Shown one piece after another: positions 9,920 through 19,270 of a stretch of 64,000 nt of DNA. The DNA is taken from contig CAMLGF010000004.1 of the NCBI GenBank assembly GCA_946479515.1, positions 61,347 through 125,346 of the forward strand. The letters are read 5' to 3'. The DNA comes from an uncultured Pseudomonadota bacterium. GTDB taxonomy: Bacteria > Pseudomonadota > Gammaproteobacteria > Steroidobacterales > Steroidobacteraceae. The notes under the pieces are model-generated. The model saw only the letters and a list, made by a program, of their open reading frames with translations, was not told where the DNA came from and did not search any database. The position numbers were made by a program, and so were the translations under genes. Positions within the stretch are counted from its first letter, which is position 1. The number at the start of each line of letters is the position of its first letter.

Positions 9920-10002
9920 GATGTTCTCCCTCGTGATTTGACGTCGCCGGGCGACGTGAGTGGCACAGAACGGAATACCGGCGCGAAGCCGGTGGGTGTC
10001 AC

Positions 10003-10380
10003 TCAGGCGAGGGGAGGTGCCCTGGGAATCTGGGCGCGGGCGAGTGCGAATCGTGCGGCGGGTGCGTTCTGGGCGATTCCCTGCGGCGTCTCTTCGACCG
10101 CCGCCGGTGGCTCGATCCCGGGCAGTGAATACGCTGCCGCCAGCACCGGCACCAGGCAGAAATCGCAGTGGTCATGGTGGACGCCCGACGGTGCCCTGCC
10201 CGCAATCTCGAGGGTCTCCGTGCCCGCGCCGCCCGTGCCCGAGGCATTGCACAGGGCCGCCGTGAGGGTGAGGCCCGCGCTGGCCGGCATGAAGCCCACG
10301 GGAATCAACGCGCGCAACACCAGTGCGCCGATGATCAGCGGCAGCAAGTAGTCGCAGGAGAAGGCACGCAGGCGATTCAC
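10003..10380 (-). CDS. DUF2946 family protein
   Basis: A 125-residue protein with an N-terminal hydrophobic segment (LLPLIIGALVLRALIPVGFMPA), a central LCNASG, and an HHDHCDFCLVPVLAA segment, which is the usual arrangement of DUF2946. The His/Cys cluster (HHDHCDFC) suggests metal binding. DUF2946 genes commonly stand beside PCuAC and TonB copper receptor genes, and that is the case here, so a role in copper handling is inferred. It lies 15 bp after the photolyase gene on the same strand and may be co-transcribed with it. The biochemical function is unknown. Confidence 0.7.
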   Translation of the reverse strand: MNRLRAFSCDYLLPLIIGALVLRALIPVGFMPASAGLTLTAALCNASGTGGAGTETLEIAGRAPSGVHHDHCDFCLVPVLAAAYSLPGIEPPAAVEETPQGIAQNAPAARFALARAQIPRAPPLA

Positions 10381-10395
10381 GGCGCGGATGTTAGC

Positions 10396-11859
10396 TCACG
10401 TCGCATGCCGCCGGCTCGTTCGTCCGTCTCCCTTGGCGGCGACTTTCCGGAGGTGCCGTTGCGCCGTGTCCAGGAATCGCTTGCGGGCTTCGGCATGATC
10501 GACGATCGGCCGCGGATAGTTGGCGCCCAGCTGCACGCCCGCGGCCGCCAGCACCTCCGCTGGCGCCAGCCAGGGCGCGTGGATGTGCTTCGCCGGCAGG
10601 CGAATGAGCTCCGGCACCCAGCGCCGCACATAGCCGCCGTCGGAGTCGAACTTCTGCCCCTGGGTCACCGGATTGAAGATCCGGAACCACGGCTGGGCAT
10701 CGCAGCCGCAACCCGCCGACCATTGCCAGCCCATGTCGTTGTTGGCCCAGTCGCCATCGGTGAGCCAATCGAAGTAGTGCCGTTCCCCGCGCCGGAAGTC
10801 GATGAGCAGATGCTTGGCGAGAAAGCTGGCGGAGATCATGCGTGCGCGGTTGTGAACGAATCCGGACTGCAGCAGCTGGCGTGCGGCGGCGTCGACGATG
10901 GGATAGCCGGTTCGGCCTTCCGTCCAGGCCTGCCACGCGGTGGCGTCGTCCCGCCAGGGGAAATCGCGCCACTCGTCGCGGAACGGTCGTTGCAGCAGGC
11001 GCGGTCGTGCGGCGAGAGTGGCATGAGCGAACTCGCGCCACAGCAGCTCGTTCTGATACGCGCGCAGCGCATCGGGGGATACGGCGCGCAGCGCGCGATC
11101 CGCGGCGTGCCACACCGTGCGTGGAGAAAGCGTGCCGAATTTCAGATCGGCTGAGAGCCGACTGGTGCCGTCGAGCGCCAGCGAGTCGCGCAGCTCGTCA
11201 TAGTTCCTGGCATCGGATTTCAACCAGCGATTGAGACGCTCACGGGCGGCGCGCTCGCCGCCCACCTGCACCTGTTCGTTACGCGTGAGACCAAGCGCCG
11301 ACAAGGAGGGCAGGGTGTGCGGGCCGGCTTGCACGTCGCGCGGCAGCGGGGGCAGCGAACGCGGCGCCGGCAGCGGCGCCGCGACGTGCGCCTGGCGCGC
11401 GAAGGCACGCGCAAACGCGCTGAAGACTGAATAGGGCCCGCCGGCGCCGGTGCACAGCAAGCCCGGTGGACACAGCGTTTCCGTGTCGAACAATTGCAGC
11501 GGCACACCGAGCCCGGCCGCCACCAGCCGATCGCGGGCGCGACCCACGGGCGCCACCCAGCTCTGCGCCAGCACGCGGTCCACGCGCCACTTCGCCGCGA
11601 GCTCCGGAATCCGCTGGACGCTTCGGCCCGTGACCGTGATGAGCCGTGAACCGAGGTGCTCGAGATTGGCGGCGAGCGACGCGATCGAGTCGAGCAGGAA
11701 CTGCATGCGAAAGGGCGTGCGCTGTGCGCGGGACGGGGCGAAAAAATCGTCATCCAGCACGAAAACCGGAATGACCTCGCCGTCGCGGGCGGCCAGCCGC
11801 AACGGCGCGTGGTCCGCGACGCGCAGATCCTTGCCGCGGTACCAGACGAGCGACCGCAC
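10396..11859 (-). CDS. phrB: Deoxyribodipyrimidine photolyase
   Basis: A 487-residue class I photolyase/cryptochrome-family protein. The N-terminal Rossmann domain starts with SLVWYRGKDLRVADHAPL. The FAD-binding helical domain carries TGYPIVDAAARQL, NRARMI and WANNDMGWQWSAG, the hallmarks of CPD photolyases. It repairs cyclobutane pyrimidine dimers with blue light, using FAD and an antenna cofactor. Length and motifs are normal. It stands between an ExbB/MotA-like gene (22 bp upstream) and the DUF2946 gene on the same strand. Confidence 0.92.
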   Translation of the reverse strand: MRSLVWYRGKDLRVADHAPLRLAARDGEVIPVFVLDDDFFAPSRAQRTPFRMQFLLDSIASLAANLEHLGSRLITVTGRSVQRIPELAAKWRVDRVLAQSWVAPVGRARDRLVAAGLGVPLQLFDTETLCPPGLLCTGAGGPYSVFSAFARAFARQAHVAAPLPAPRSLPPLPRDVQAGPHTLPSLSALGLTRNEQVQVGGERAARERLNRWLKSDARNYDELRDSLALDGTSRLSADLKFGTLSPRTVWHAADRALRAVSPDALRAYQNELLWREFAHATLAARPRLLQRPFRDEWRDFPWRDDATAWQAWTEGRTGYPIVDAAARQLLQSGFVHNRARMISASFLAKHLLIDFRRGERHYFDWLTDGDWANNDMGWQWSAGCGCDAQPWFRIFNPVTQGQKFDSDGGYVRRWVPELIRLPAKHIHAPWLAPAEVLAAAGVQLGANYPRPIVDHAEARKRFLDTAQRHLRKVAAKGDGRTSRRHAT

Positions 11860-11880
11860 CGGCGTGGCCGTGCGGTCAGC

Positions 11881-12756
11881 TCACTTGTTGACGACGCGCA
11901 TCTTGCGCAGCAGCTGGCGGTCGACGTAGGTGCGGCTGTCGAGCACCAGGCGATCCTGGTACTGCTGCAGCTGGTGCATCCAGAACATCACGATGATGCA
12001 GCTCACCAGCGCGGTCAGTGTCGCGTTGAACGTGATGCCGAGACCCATGGTCACGCCGGAGATGTCACCGCCCATGGCGCCCTGCGCCTCCTGCAGCGCG
12101 GCGCCGATGCCGCGCACGGTGCCGACGAAGCCCACGGCCGGGATGGCCCACGCCGTGAAACGCACCATCGACAGCTTGGTGTCCAAGCTCGCGGTTTCGA
12201 ATTCGCACTCGGTGCGCACGGCCTCGGCCGCGTCCTGCACGCTGCGCGTGGCGCCGAAGCGGTTGTAGGCCACCATCAGCAGCCGGGGCAGAAAGCCATC
12301 CTGCTCGGCCGGGGGCAATTGCTCGAGCGGGCGTGAATGCACGCGCGCGTCTTCGGGCAGCACCACCTGGCCTTCGCCGATCTTGACGTAATCGCGCTCG
12401 AGCAGTTTGCGGCTGGCGCGCGTCTGCTGCGCCTGCCGGGCGAGCAGCAGCAGCGACCATAGGCACAGCGTGACGCAGATCTCCTGTTCGTGATCCTTCA
12501 GGATGACGTACACCGAGCGCAGCTGCAGCACCTGCGCCTTCACGCCGCTGCCCTTCTGGGTGACCTCGATTCGCTGCGACAGCACGGCCTCAGCCCGCGG
12601 GCGGATGATGAGCGTCCAGATGCTGTGGATGATGATGACGGAGAGGAGCAGGGCGCTGATGCTGTACACCGCATCGTCCAGCACCCAGTGAGGGCGTTCA
12701 CGCCGCTCGGCGGTGGTCTTTTCCAGAGAATAGGGCGGGTTGTTCTCAGTGGCCAT
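11881..12756 (-). CDS. MotA/TolQ/ExbB-type proton channel protein
   Basis: A 291-residue inner-membrane protein, starting at MATENNPPYSL; an in-frame upstream ATG would add 17 residues without family character. A first membrane helix lies around residues 35-55 (ISALLLSVIIIHSIW), a second near 100-115, and the family core is at about 205-265, with the TolQ/ExbB-like segment IPAVGFVGTVRGIGAAL followed by GLGITFNATLTALVSCIIVMF. Members form the pentameric proton-conducting stator that drives a MotB/TolR/ExbD partner. No such partner is adjacent, which is odd. The long loop between helices is larger than in ExbB, so a general MotA/TolQ/ExbB label is safer than a gene name. Confidence 0.75.
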   Translation of the reverse strand: MATENNPPYSLEKTTAERRERPHWVLDDAVYSISALLLSVIIIHSIWTLIIRPRAEAVLSQRIEVTQKGSGVKAQVLQLRSVYVILKDHEQEICVTLCLWSLLLLARQAQQTRASRKLLERDYVKIGEGQVVLPEDARVHSRPLEQLPPAEQDGFLPRLLMVAYNRFGATRSVQDAAEAVRTECEFETASLDTKLSMVRFTAWAIPAVGFVGTVRGIGAALQEAQGAMGGDISGVTMGLGITFNATLTALVSCIIVMFWMHQLQQYQDRLVLDSRTYVDRQLLRKMRVVNK

Positions 12757-12831
12757 TCGGGATCCAGTGTGCAGACCGGTACACGTTAGTAAGGAGTGTG
12801 CCGGCAATAGTTCCGCGCTGCACGATTTCTT

Positions 12832-12859
12832 GTTACCAGCTTATAACCAGGCCGTTACC
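12832..12859 (+). promoter_or_regulatory. Triple direct repeat, 11-bp period, upstream of sulfate operon
   Basis: Three hexamers, GTTACC at 12832, ATAACC at 12843 and GTTACC at 12854, are spaced exactly 11 bp apart, and the first two are each followed by AG. One-turn direct repeats are what OmpR/PhoB-type winged-helix regulators bind. The response regulator in the operon that starts at 12942 belongs to that class, so autoregulation is inferred. The region is shared with the divergent ExbB-like gene. Confidence 0.5.
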
Positions 12860-12941
12860 CGGGTTGCGACCATCGAGCTGCTAGCATGCGGCCCGCTGCG
12901 CGGTTGCCCTTTCCAGTCCACTTTTTGGCGTCAGTTCAAGC

Positions 12942-14774
12942 ATGTCCATTGCGCTCGACCAAGTCACCAAGCGATACCAGGACCAGCCGGTCGTCAACGA
13001 CGTCTCCATCGAGGTGGGCGAAGGTGAGTTCTTCGTGCTGCTCGGGCCTTCGGGTTCGGGCAAGAGCACCCTGCTGCGGGCCATCGCCGGACTGACGGGC
13101 ATCGACCATGGCCGCATCTCGTTGCATGGCCGTGACGTGACCCACGTGCGGGCCCGTGACCGCGGCGTCGGGCTCGTGTTTCAGAACTACGCCCTGTTCC
13201 GCCACATGACCGTGGCCGACAACATCGAATTCGCGCTGCGCGTGCGGCGCATGCGGCGCGCCGAGCGCGTCGCCCGCCGCAAGGAACTGCTCAAGCTGGT
13301 GGCGCTGGAGGGCATGGACGAGCGTCTGCCCGGCCAGCTCTCCGGCGGTCAGCAGCAGCGAGTGGCCGTGGCCCGCGCGCTGGCTCACAAGCCCCAAGTG
13401 CTGCTGCTGGACGAGCCCTTCGGCGCGCTGGATCTCAAGATCCGCGAGGAGCTGCGCCGGACCATCCGCGCCGTGCAACGCGAGCTGGGCATCACCACCG
13501 TGCTGGTCACGCATGACCAGGAGGAAGCCTTCGCGCTGGCGGACACCATCGGCGTGATGAACCATGGCCGGTTGCTCGAGGTGGGCAATCCCAATGACCT
13601 CTATGCCCAGCCGGCAACCCGTTTCGTGGCGACCTTTCTCGGCGCGGCCAACCTGCTGCTGGCCCGGCAGAGCGTCGATGGCATCCGTTTCGGCGCGACG
13701 CCGGTGAGTGCCGCGGGTACCGAGCCCCTGGAGGGTGGCCGTGAGCACGAGGTGGTCGCCGTACTTCGGCCGGAAGAGGTGGAAGTCAGCGCCTCGCGCG
13801 AACAGCTCAGCTCCGATTTCATCGCGCGCGGCGCGGTCGAGGAGATCGTATTCACGGGCGCGCTGGAGAGGCTGCGCATACGCCTGCTGGATGAACCCTG
13901 CGCGGCCCAGTTGCTCGGCAGCGGCAATGGCTCGGGCGCCGAGCCGCTGGTCGAGATCACGCGCACTCAGCCCGAGCGGCGCGCGCTGCCATTGCGCGCC
14001 GGTGCGCAGGTGGCATTGGGCGCGCGGCGCCTGCACGTACTGCCCACGCCGATCTCGAGCTTCCTCGCCTGCGCGCCCAGCGAAGCCGAGGCCGCCGAGC
14101 TCGCCCGCGAGCCGCTGCTGGAAAGCCTGTCGACGCGCATGAAGACGCGCGTCGGTCTGCGCGCGATTTCGCTGGGCGAGACTGGCGATGCAGAACCGGT
14201 CCTGCCGCTGTCCGGAGTCGCGGCGATCGGCGCGGGAGAGCAGGCTGGCGACACCGTGGAATGGCTGCTGCGCCACGGTGCCGGCGAAGTGCTGGTCCTG
14301 CCCCGGAACGCCGCCAGCCCGAACCGTGTGCTGATCCACTGGACTGACGAGGCCGTGCGCCGGGCCACGCTCGCGGTGTCCGCGAGTCTGCTGCGGCACG
14401 TGACCGCGGAAGCCGTGTACCTGGGCATCGTGCCCGAGGCGGATGCCGGCGGTCGCGGCGCACCCATGCGCAAGCTGCTCGATGCCCGCAGCGAAGCCCA
14501 GCAGACTCACGGGCTGGAGATGCGTACCGAGCTCGCGATCGGCGAGACCGTGGCCGAGCTCACGCGCAACCTGTCCGCCGGCAGCGCGCAGATGCTGGTG
14601 CTCGGCATCAGCGACATCACGCAGGCGGGCACGGCCTACCATTCCCTGCTGGCGGCCCAGCCCGGCTGGCCGGTGCTCATCGTCTATCGGCCGCTGGAAC
14701 GGCCCCTGGATCGACCCCTCGAACGTGCAGGCGGGCAGACTGCCGCGCGCGGCACCCCCGAGGTGGCGGCATGA
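12942..14774 (+). CDS. cysA: Sulfate-type ABC transporter ATPase with USP-like C-terminal extension
   Basis: A 610-residue protein, far longer than CysA (about 350). Residues 1-235 are the ATPase: Walker A GPSGSGKST (35-43), signature LSGGQ (133-137), Walker B LLLDEPF, and the switch His H191. Residues about 240-375 hold a CysA-like regulatory/TOBE region (VLRPEEVEVS). Residues about 385-600 look like one or two universal-stress-protein-like alpha/beta modules (RVLIHWTDE ... AEAVYLGIVPEADAGG ... MLVLGISD ... PVLIVYRP). It powers sulfate/thiosulfate uptake with CysT and CysW, which follow 10 bp downstream. The extension may sense a nucleotide or the kinase encoded in the same operon; that is inference. 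Confidence 0.85.
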   Translation: MSIALDQVTKRYQDQPVVNDVSIEVGEGEFFVLLGPSGSGKSTLLRAIAGLTGIDHGRISLHGRDVTHVRARDRGVGLVFQNYALFRHMTVADNIEFALRVRRMRRAERVARRKELLKLVALEGMDERLPGQLSGGQQQRVAVARALAHKPQVLLLDEPFGALDLKIREELRRTIRAVQRELGITTVLVTHDQEEAFALADTIGVMNHGRLLEVGNPNDLYAQPATRFVATFLGAANLLLARQSVDGIRFGATPVSAAGTEPLEGGREHEVVAVLRPEEVEVSASREQLSSDFIARGAVEEIVFTGALERLRIRLLDEPCAAQLLGSGNGSGAEPLVEITRTQPERRALPLRAGAQVALGARRLHVLPTPISSFLACAPSEAEAAELAREPLLESLSTRMKTRVGLRAISLGETGDAEPVLPLSGVAAIGAGEQAGDTVEWLLRHGAGEVLVLPRNAASPNRVLIHWTDEAVRRATLAVSASLLRHVTAEAVYLGIVPEADAGGRGAPMRKLLDARSEAQQTHGLEMRTELAIGETVAELTRNLSAGSAQMLVLGISDITQAGTAYHSLLAAQPGWPVLIVYRPLERPLDRPLERAGGQTAARGTPEVAA

Positions 14775-14784
14775 CGAGGGCTGC

Positions 14785-15627
14785 ATGATCAACGCCGGTC
14801 AGCGTGAGCCCAACGTGATTCCGGGTTTCGGCATCACGTTGGGATTCACCACGTTCTTCCTGTGCGCCATCGTGCTGCTGCCTTTGTCGGCCCTGGTGCT
14901 GAAGGCGGCCGGCCTGGACTTCACGCGGTTCGTCGAAGTCATCACCAGCCCGCGCGCCCTGGCCTCGTACAAGCTGTCGTTCGGCGCGGCGATGCTCGCG
15001 GCCGCCGTGAACATGGTGTTCGGCTTCGCCATCGCGTGGACGCTGGTGCGCTACGATTTTCCGGGCCGCAAGCTGGTCGACGCCATCATCGACATGCCGT
15101 TCGCGCTGCCCACCGCGGTGTCGGGCATCGCACTGACGACGGTGTTCGCCGCGAACGGGTGGATAGGCCAGTACCTCGAGTCCCTGGGCATCCAGGTGGC
15201 GTACACGTGGATCGGCATTACCGTCGCGCTCACCCTGATCGGCATGCCCTTCGTCGTGCGCACCGTCCAGCCGGCGCTGGCCGAAGTGCAGCGCGATCTC
15301 GAGGATGCCGCCGAGACGCTGGGCGCCGGGCGGTTCTACGTGTTCCGCCGCATCATCGTGCCGACGGTGCTGCCCGCGCTGCTCACGGGTTTCACGCTGG
15401 CCTTCGCGCGCGGCGTGGGCGAGTACGGCTCGGTGATCTTCATCGCCGGCAACATGCCCATGAAGACCGAGATCACGCCGTTGCTCATCGTCATCCGGCT
15501 CGAGGAATTCGACTATGCCGGCGCCGCGGCGCTGGGTTGCGTGATGCTGGCCATCTCGTTCGTGATGCTGCTGACCATCAACCTGCTGCAGGTCTGGGGC
15601 CGCAAGCGCATGATGGTGCGCCGATGA
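14785..15627 (+). CDS. cysT: Sulfate ABC transporter permease CysT
   Basis: A 280-residue inner-membrane permease with about six helices and a normal ABC permease EAA loop (EDAAETLGAGRFYVFRRIIVP). The segment GEYGSVIFIAGNMPMKTEITPLLI is characteristic of CysT/CysU. The ATG at 14785 is chosen because it follows GAGGG at 4-5 bp and gives the family length; the frame is open further upstream, inside cysA. It pairs with CysW to form the membrane channel for sulfate or thiosulfate. Confidence 0.92.
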   Translation: MINAGQREPNVIPGFGITLGFTTFFLCAIVLLPLSALVLKAAGLDFTRFVEVITSPRALASYKLSFGAAMLAAAVNMVFGFAIAWTLVRYDFPGRKLVDAIIDMPFALPTAVSGIALTTVFAANGWIGQYLESLGIQVAYTWIGITVALTLIGMPFVVRTVQPALAEVQRDLEDAAETLGAGRFYVFRRIIVPTVLPALLTGFTLAFARGVGEYGSVIFIAGNMPMKTEITPLLIVIRLEEFDYAGAAALGCVMLAISFVMLLTINLLQVWGRKRMMVRR

Positions 15628-15640
15628 GGGCGAGGCGCTG

Positions 15641-16513
15641 ATGGCGGGCCCGGCAAACGCGGGGGAAATCGCCGCCGAGCTGGCCACGCGTCCCGGCCAC
15701 CGCAGCCTGAGCGCGTTGCTGGTCCGCTGGCTGGTCATCGGCATCTCGCTGACCTTCCTCGGGGCCCTGCTGGCCGCGCCGCTCGCCGCCGTGTTCGCGA
15801 CGGCCATCGAACGGGGCTGGACTGCCTACTTCACGAGCTTCGTCGACCCGGACACGCGCGCGGCCATCCGGCTCACCCTGCTGACGGCGGCCATCGTGGT
15901 GCCGCTCAACACCATCTTCGGCATCACCGCCGCCTGGTGCATCGCCAAGTTCGAATTTCGCGGCAAGAGCTTCCTGATCACGCTGATCGACCTGCCGCTG
16001 GCGGTGTCGCCCGTGGTCTCGGGCCTGATCTACGTGCTGTTGTTCGGCCTCAACGGCTGGTTCGGCGCCTGGCTGCAGGATCACAATCTCAGCGTGGTCT
16101 ATGCGTTGCCGGGCATCATCCTCGCCACGATGTTCGTGACCTTTCCGTACGTGGCGCGCGAACTGATCCCGCTCATGCAGCAGCTCGGCAACGACGAGGA
16201 GGAGGCGGCCATCACGCTGGGCGCCGGCGGCTGGTTCACCTTCTTCCGTGTTACCCTGCCCAAGATCCGCTGGGGCCTGGTGTACGGCATCATCCTCTGT
16301 AACGCGCGCGCCATGGGCGAGTTCGGCGCCGTCTCCGTGGTTTCCGGCAACATCCGTGGACTGACTACCACGATGCCGCTGCACATCGAGATTCTCTACA
16401 ACGAGTACAACTTCGTCGGCGCCTTCGCCGTGGCGTCGCTGCTCTCGCTGCTCGCCGTCGTCACGCTGATCATCAAGACGCTGGTGGAGCGGTCCGGGTA
16501 CCGGCGCCGATGA
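15641..16513 (+). CDS. cysW: Sulfate ABC transporter permease CysW
   Basis: A 290-residue permease with the EAA loop EEEAAITLGAGGWFTFFRVTLP and the GEFGAVSVVSGNIRGLTTTMPLHIEILYNEY segment typical of CysW. It begins 13 bp after cysT, and its last bases overlap the start of the kinase gene by ATGA, so transporter and sensor are translationally coupled. Together with CysT it forms the sulfate-type channel. Confidence 0.93.
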   Translation: MAGPANAGEIAAELATRPGHRSLSALLVRWLVIGISLTFLGALLAAPLAAVFATAIERGWTAYFTSFVDPDTRAAIRLTLLTAAIVVPLNTIFGITAAWCIAKFEFRGKSFLITLIDLPLAVSPVVSGLIYVLLFGLNGWFGAWLQDHNLSVVYALPGIILATMFVTFPYVARELIPLMQQLGNDEEEAAITLGAGGWFTFFRVTLPKIRWGLVYGIILCNARAMGEFGAVSVVSGNIRGLTTTMPLHIEILYNEYNFVGAFAVASLLSLLAVVTLIIKTLVERSGYRRR

Positions 16514-18582
16514 AGCGCAACAGCCTCGGTTGGTGGCTGGCGGCCAGCAACGTGGCCATCGTGCTGCTGGTCACGCTGGGCATTTCCTATTTCGCCACCG
16601 ACATGCTGCGCGATCTCGCGGACGACCAGCAGCGCATCGCCGTGCAGCTCGCGGGCGCGAACTCACGCGGCGAAATCACGCGCATGTCGGAGAACACGTT
16701 GTCGAGCGCGCGCGTGCTGGCCGAACGGCCGGCCTTGCGCCGCCTGCTCTCGTCCCCGGACCGCCGCAATCTCGCCAGCGTGCTCGCCCGGTTCCGGGAA
16801 GACAACTCCGTGGAAGCCTGCGCGGTGTTCGATGGCGCCCAGGTGGTCGCGGCCAGCGGTCCGGATCTTCCCTGGCCGACGTTGTACACGCTGTCCGTCG
16901 AACAGGGCGAGCGGTTCATGGCGGCACCAGCCGGCACGGAGTTGTCGGTCATCGGCGCCGTCGCCCGGCTGCCGGATCAGTTCGCCGCGTTCAGCGTCAT
17001 GGTCGTGCGACTGCTCGATCACAACGAAGAAGCGCTGCTGTCCGCGCATTCCGGGCTGGAAGTTCGCCTGATCAACTACCGCACCTATGCCGCCGCGCCC
17101 GACAACGAATTCACTTCCCTGCATTCGGAGGCGCAGACGCTGCGCTTCGCCACCAAGCGCATCGAATCGCTGGGGCTGTACGCCTCGAGTTTCCCCATTC
17201 TCGCCTCCACCGGCGAGACCGTTGCGCTCATCGAGACGCGCGCGTCCGCGAGTCATACCGACAGCGCGGTGCGTGCGCTCATCTGGCGGCTGATCATCAC
17301 GGCCGTGGTGTTGGCGGCGCTGGCCGTGGTCGCCGGAGTGTTGCTGGGTTGGCGCGTGACCCGGCCGGCGGAGGCACTGACGGCCGCTGCCGTGCGGCTG
17401 GGGCAGGGCGATTTCGCCACGTCCATTCCGACTGCGGGTCCGGCGGAGATCGGCCAGCTGGCGCGCACCATGGACGACATGCGCCGCAACCTGCTCGACC
17501 TCAATTCGGAGCTGCGCCATCGCGAGGCCGAAGCGCAGGTGGTGCTCGAGGCCGTGGTGGAGGGCGTGTACGCGGTCGACCAGGAACGCAACATCCGCTA
17601 TCTCAATCCGCAGGCCGCGAGATTGTTGGGCATCGAGCCGCAGGAGGCCATCGGCAGGTTCTGCGGCGACGTGCTCAAGCCCTGCGGTCCGCCGGGGAGC
17701 ACGCAGCGACCCTGCGCGACCACGGCCTGCCCGATCCTGCGCGCGCGTCAGGCCGGCAGTGCCCAGTCGGTGGAGCAGTTGCAGACGCGCACCGGAAATC
17801 GCCAGACGGTGATCACCAGCTCGCGCGTGGTGAATGGGCTGCAGGTTCAGGTGCTGCGCGACGAAACGGAGATCGAAGGCGTGCGCCGCGCCCGCGACAC
17901 CGTGCTGGCGAATGTTTCCCACGAATTTCGCACGCCGTTGGCAGCGCAGCTGGCCTCCATCGAACTGCTGCGCGAGGGCTTGAAGACCGCGCCGCCGGAG
18001 AAGCTGGAGGAACTGGTGCTGTCCCTGGAGCGCGGCACGCTGCGTCTCACGCGGCTGATCGACAACCTGCTCGAAAGCGTGCGCATCGAATCCGGACAGC
18101 TGGACGTGCGCCGGCAGAGCCTCGTGCTCGGCGACGTCATCGACGATGCCCGGGCCCTGGTCGAGTCCCTGTTGCGCCAGCGGCGACAGCGCCTGGAGAT
18201 CGACGTCCCCGAGGACCTGACGCTGCAGGGTGACGCCACGCGCCTGACACAGGTGTTCGTGAACCTGGTGGCCAATGCCAGCAAGTTCGCGCCCGAGGAC
18301 TCGGCTATCTACATCGGCGCCGACGTGGAGCAGCGGCCCGAGGGCAACCGGGTGCGGGCGTGGGTGGAAGACACCGGTCCCGGCCTGCCGCAGGGAGATA
18401 CGGTCGGCATCTTCGAGAGATTCAAACGAGGCGGCTCCGAAGAGCCCGAGCCTGGCGGTCTGGGCCTGGGACTGTGGATTTCCCGTTCGATCGCGGAACG
18501 TCATGGCGGCACGCTCACGGCCTCGCGCACCGCTCAGGATCGCACGCGCTTCATGCTCACGCTGCCGCAGGCGTCCGAGTGA
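16510..18582 (+). CDS. Membrane sensor histidine kinase embedded in sulfate operon
   Basis: A 690-residue kinase. A first membrane helix (about 8-29) and a second (about 267-283) enclose a ~235-residue periplasmic sensing domain. Then come HAMP (about 284-336), a PAS domain (about 345-455) with four cysteines at 385, 392, 412 and 417, HisKA with phospho-acceptor H471 in VSHEFRTPL, and a HATPase domain with N-box NLVANASKF, DTGPGLP and GLGLGLWIS. It should phosphorylate the regulator encoded 10 bp downstream. Its place between cysW and the binding-protein gene suggests it monitors the transporter or its substrate. The Cys cluster in the PAS domain could bind metal or respond to redox. Confidence 0.9.
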   Translation: MKRNSLGWWLAASNVAIVLLVTLGISYFATDMLRDLADDQQRIAVQLAGANSRGEITRMSENTLSSARVLAERPALRRLLSSPDRRNLASVLARFREDNSVEACAVFDGAQVVAASGPDLPWPTLYTLSVEQGERFMAAPAGTELSVIGAVARLPDQFAAFSVMVVRLLDHNEEALLSAHSGLEVRLINYRTYAAAPDNEFTSLHSEAQTLRFATKRIESLGLYASSFPILASTGETVALIETRASASHTDSAVRALIWRLIITAVVLAALAVVAGVLLGWRVTRPAEALTAAAVRLGQGDFATSIPTAGPAEIGQLARTMDDMRRNLLDLNSELRHREAEAQVVLEAVVEGVYAVDQERNIRYLNPQAARLLGIEPQEAIGRFCGDVLKPCGPPGSTQRPCATTACPILRARQAGSAQSVEQLQTRTGNRQTVITSSRVVNGLQVQVLRDETEIEGVRRARDTVLANVSHEFRTPLAAQLASIELLREGLKTAPPEKLEELVLSLERGTLRLTRLIDNLLESVRIESGQLDVRRQSLVLGDVIDDARALVESLLRQRRQRLEIDVPEDLTLQGDATRLTQVFVNLVANASKFAPEDSAIYIGADVEQRPEGNRVRAWVEDTGPGLPQGDTVGIFERFKRGGSEEPEPGGLGLGLWISRSIAERHGGTLTASRTAQDRTRFMLTLPQASE

Positions 18583-18592
18583 AGGAGCGGGC

Positions 18593-19270
18593 ATGAAGAT
18601 TCTCGTGGCCGACGACGATCTCGACCTGCTGGGTCTGGTCGCCTATTCGCTGACGCAGGCGGGGTACCTCGTGGTCGAGGCCAGTGACGGGCCGGGCGCG
18701 CTGGCCACGTTCGCTGCCGAATCTCCCGACCTCGTCATCCTCGACATCAACATGCCGGGGGCATCGGGATTCGAGGTCTGCACGGCGATTCGCGCAAGGA
18801 GCAGCGCGCCAGTGATGATGCTCACCGCGCGAGGCGAGGAGCAGGACCTGGTGAAGGCGCTGGAACTCGGCGCGGACGACTATCTCACCAAGCCCTTCAG
18901 CCCCCGGACTCTGCTGGCGCGCGTCAAGGCACTGCTGCGACGCGCGACCGCCGAACGGCCCCAGGCACCGCTCTCGGCGGGGCGCGTGACGCTCGACGTC
19001 GAAAGTCACACGGTGCGCATCGCCGACGGCGCGGCGATCGCGCTCACCAAGCTGGAGCTGCGGTTGCTGCAGATGCTGCTGGCACAGGCGGGCAGGCCGG
19101 TCAATTCCGATCGCCTGCTCGTTCAGGTGTGGGGGCATCGCGGCTCGGGCGACCGTCAGCTGTTGAAGCAGCTGGTACATCGATTGCGCCACAAGATCGA
19201 AGCGAACCCCGCCGTGCCGCAGCTGCTGCAGACGGCAGCGCCGGCGGGCTACAAGTTGGTGGTGGAATGA
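18593..19270 (+). CDS. OmpR/PhoB-family response regulator
   Basis: A 225-residue regulator: receiver domain with acidic pocket D7-D9, phospho-acceptor D51 ([10 protein letters not shown]), T83-type Thr in MLTARG, and K in YLTKPFSP, followed by a winged-helix domain. The ATG is preceded by AAGGAG at 5 bp. It is the cognate partner of the kinase just upstream. The stop overlaps the start of the binding-protein gene (ATGA). The triple 11-bp repeat at 12832-12859 is a plausible binding site for it. Confidence 0.92.
   Translation: MKILVADDDLDLLGLVAYSLTQAGYLVVEASDGPGALATFAAESPDLVILDINMPGASGFEVCTAIRARSSAPVMMLTARGEEQDLVKALELGADDYLTKPFSPRTLLARVKALLRRATAERPQAPLSAGRVTLDVESHTVRIADGAAIALTKLELRLLQMLLAQAGRPVNSDRLLVQVWGHRGSGDRQLLKQLVHRLRHKIEANPAVPQLLQTAAPAGYKLVVE

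Noticed and set aside
12936..14792. A 618-residue open frame opposite cysA
   Set aside because: It mirrors the ATPase gene exactly and encodes no recognisable domain.
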